A stretch of 6,598 bases of DNA, taken from positions 1 to 6,598 of the forward strand of contig JAQVKV010000136.1 in NCBI GenBank assembly GCA_028694545.1, in the 5' to 3' direction. Shown here piece after piece: positions 5,271 through 6,598 of the stretch. How positions within the stretch are numbered: the stretch's first letter is position 1; every line of letters starts with the position of its first letter. This DNA comes from Zavarzinia sp. (GTDB lineage Bacteria > Pseudomonadota > Alphaproteobacteria > Zavarziniales > Zavarziniaceae). The notes below the pieces were generated by a model that was given only the letters and a program-made list of their open reading frames with translations, had not been told where the DNA came from and did no database searches. The translations under genes and the position numbers were made by a program.

Positions 5271-6347
5271 GATACGGCCTGCCAGACCGCGCCGCAGGTT
5301 ATCGACGGCGGCGATGCAGCGCGCCAGGGCGAAGCGTTCGGCTACCAGGTCCCGGCCGGCGGCGGCGAGCACGGCGCGGCCGTCCGGGTCCTCGATCAGG
5401 GTGAAGAGGGCATCGGCGATGAGATCGGCCGATGGCGGTTCCACCACATGGGCGACCGTCTCGTCGACGATTTCGCGCAGGCCCCCGCGCGCGCTGGCGA
5501 TCAGGGTGCAGCCCGCCGCCATCGCCTCGATCGCGGTGCGCCCGAAAGGCTCGGGCCAGAGCGACGGCACCACGGCGATCGCCACCCGGCCGAGACGCCC
5601 CGGCAGTTCGGCATGAGGCAAGGGACCTTCCACCCGGACCCTCCCGGGAAAATCCCGGGCGAATTCGGCGACCAGGGCCGCCGTCGCCGCGTCCTCGTTG
5701 CTCGGATCACCGCGCAGGAACAGGAAGCGCCATTCCGGATGGCGCGACAGCACGCTGCGCCCCGCCTCGATCAGGGGCGCCAGGCCCTTTTCCGGCACCA
5801 GCCGGCCGACAAAGGCGACCAGCCGTTCCCGCCCGTCGAGGGGGGCGGCCCAGGCGTCCGGATCGATTCCGTTGTAGAGCACGTGGCAGCGCGGCGCGAA
5901 GGCGGGCAGGGCCGCCGCGAAATCCCGGCGCAGGAATTCGCTGACGAAGGCGAAGGCGGCAATGCGCCGCCATTGCCGGCGCTTGAACCAGCGCCGCAGC
6001 GCGCCGCGCGGCAGCTTCTGTGCATTGTGACGGATCACCGTCACCGGCACGTCGAGATGGCGGGCCAGCCAGCCGGCCAGATTGACGTCCTGATGGACCT
6101 CGACCACGTCGGGCGCGATGGTCCGCAACGCGCGCAGGACATGGCGCGACCACTCCCCCCGCGCCGCCACGCCGACATAGGTGCCGCCATCGGCGAAGGG
6201 ATCGTCGCATTCGGGCCCGATCACCGTGATGTCCGGAATCGCGCTGTAACGCACCGTATCCCGGGCGTAGAGATCGATCGAGGTGGCGCCTGCCGTGCGA
6301 TAGCGGCAGAAGGGCGGCAGGACGATGGCGACGCGGAGATCAGCCAC
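5265..6347 (-). CDS. GT4-family glycosyltransferase (GT-B fold)
   Basis: This is predicted to be a retaining glycosyltransferase using a nucleotide-sugar donor in polysaccharide assembly. The 360-residue protein has an N-terminal acceptor half (residues 1-165: RVAIVLPPF at the start, APDVVEVHQDVN at 78-89, RHNAQKLPRG at 106-115, YNGID at 158-162). The C-terminal donor half has VGRLVPEKG (180-188) and the GT4 signature PSLWPEPFGRTAIEAMAAG (261-279), including the E-x7-E pair Glu266/Glu274. ARGGLREIVDE (286-296) completes the donor site. The start is GTG at 6347, which begins the first Rossmann strand; a longer in-frame opening to 6437 would run deep into the preceding gene. The start overlaps the end of that gene by eight bases (GTGGCTGA), a classic translational coupling, and a G-rich run just upstream can act as ribosome binding site. 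It converges on the GT8 gene with overlapping stops. Length and motifs look intact; sugar specificity is not readable. Confidence 0.92.
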   Translation of the reverse strand: MADLRVAIVLPPFCRYRTAGATSIDLYARDTVRYSAIPDITVIGPECDDPFADGGTYVGVAARGEWSRHVLRALRTIAPDVVEVHQDVNLAGWLARHLDVPVTVIRHNAQKLPRGALRRWFKRRQWRRIAAFAFVSEFLRRDFAAALPAFAPRCHVLYNGIDPDAWAAPLDGRERLVAFVGRLVPEKGLAPLIEAGRSVLSRHPEWRFLFLRGDPSNEDAATAALVAEFARDFPGRVRVEGPLPHAELPGRLGRVAIAVVPSLWPEPFGRTAIEAMAAGCTLIASARGGLREIVDETVAHVVEPPSADLIADALFTLIEDPDGRAVLAAAGRDLVAERFALARCIAAVDNLRRGLAGRIS

Positions 6348-6598
6348 GGCCCGCCCCCATGACCCAGCCGGCGTAATCATCGGCGATCGCGGGCAGAAGA
6401 TGGCGCGCGGCGCAATCCGCATGACCGGCGCGGGCAAGGCTCCCGGCCCGGCCGGCGTCGTCCATCAGGCCTTCGATCGCGGAGGCCAGCGCCGGCGCAT
6501 CGTCGGGCGGCACCAGAACGCCGGTCTCGCCGTCGCGGATCACCGCGCGGGGGCCCTCGCAGGCGCTGGCGATCACCGGCAGGGACGCCGCCTGCGCC
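6340..6598 (-). CDS. GT4-family glycosyltransferase, C-terminal fragment (start beyond right edge)
   Basis: Only the last 85 residues are in the window. They read AQAASLPVIASACEGPRAVI, then RDGETGVLVPPDDAPALASA, which is the tail of the GT4 donor-binding domain: the end of the E-x7-E helix (EAxAxGxPVIAS), the following loop (GPRAVI in place of the more common GGxxEi), and the GVLVPPDD strand-turn. It ends with DDYAGWVMGAGRG and a TGA at 6340-6342. The GTG at 6576 in this frame is an internal valine codon, because the family match continues upstream of it to the window edge. It lies upstream of, and overlaps by eight bases with, the other GT4 gene, so the two are probably co-transcribed and act on the same glycan. 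Confidence 0.88.
   Translation of the reverse strand, partial: AQAASLPVIASACEGPRAVIRDGETGVLVPPDDAPALASAIEGLMDDAGRAGSLARAGHADCAARHLLPAIADDYAGWVMGAGRG

Noticed and set aside
5643..5659. CCCGGG-AAAAT-CCCGGG inverted repeat
   Set aside because: It lies inside the intact GT4 coding region at a DFPGR segment and has no flanking T-run; chance in GC-rich code is sufficient.
6348..6437. Extended N-terminus of the GT4 gene starting at 6437
   Set aside because: The extension would lie wholly inside the preceding GT4 gene and has no GT4 character; the GTG at 6347 starts at the first Rossmann strand with the usual overlap.

Overview
The window is GC-rich with strong G/C bias at third codon positions. 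Together with the protein similarities I can recall, this points to an alphaproteobacterium, possibly Rhodospirillales-like. That placement is an inference, and no RNA gene or other phylogenetic marker is present. The window is fully used: eight coding regions, two of them cut by the window edges, and one divergent intergenic region of about 240 bases. I see no tRNA, rRNA, CRISPR array, insertion sequence or phage gene.

Layout from left to right. (1) 1-793, minus strand: the N-terminal 264 residues of a PotF-type periplasmic polyamine-binding protein, with signal peptide and ribosome binding site; the rest runs off the left edge. (2) 934-1890 and 1878-2687, minus strand: two overlapping short-chain dehydrogenase genes. 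The upstream one is an NAD-dependent epimerase/dehydratase-like protein whose glycine motif is degraded. The downstream one is a nucleotide-sugar 4,6-dehydratase that resembles eukaryotic RHM/UDP-glucose 4,6-dehydratases in several motifs. (3) 2688-2931: divergent regulatory region. (4) 2932-3642, 3738-4139 and 4167-5270, plus strand: an FkbM-type methyltransferase, a short protein that looks like the remnant of a second methyltransferase-like gene, and a GT8-type glycosyltransferase. (5) 5265-6347 and 6340-6598, minus strand: two overlapping GT4-type glycosyltransferase genes, the second represented only by its C-terminus.

Taken together, everything except potF looks like part of a surface-glycan locus. 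A 4,6-dehydratase and partner SDR enzyme would make a deoxy-sugar nucleotide. GT4 and GT8 enzymes would transfer sugars to a growing glycan, and FkbM would O-methylate it. The end product (lipopolysaccharide, capsule, exopolysaccharide or glycosylated protein) cannot be read from this window. The potF gene has its own ribosome binding site and a plausible promoter, and probably belongs to a separate polyamine ABC transporter operon continuing to the left.

I did not find a clearly new biological system. The points most worth checking are the RHM-like dehydratase, the SDR partner that has lost all three Rossmann glycines, and the truncated methyltransferase-like gene between FkbM and GT8.
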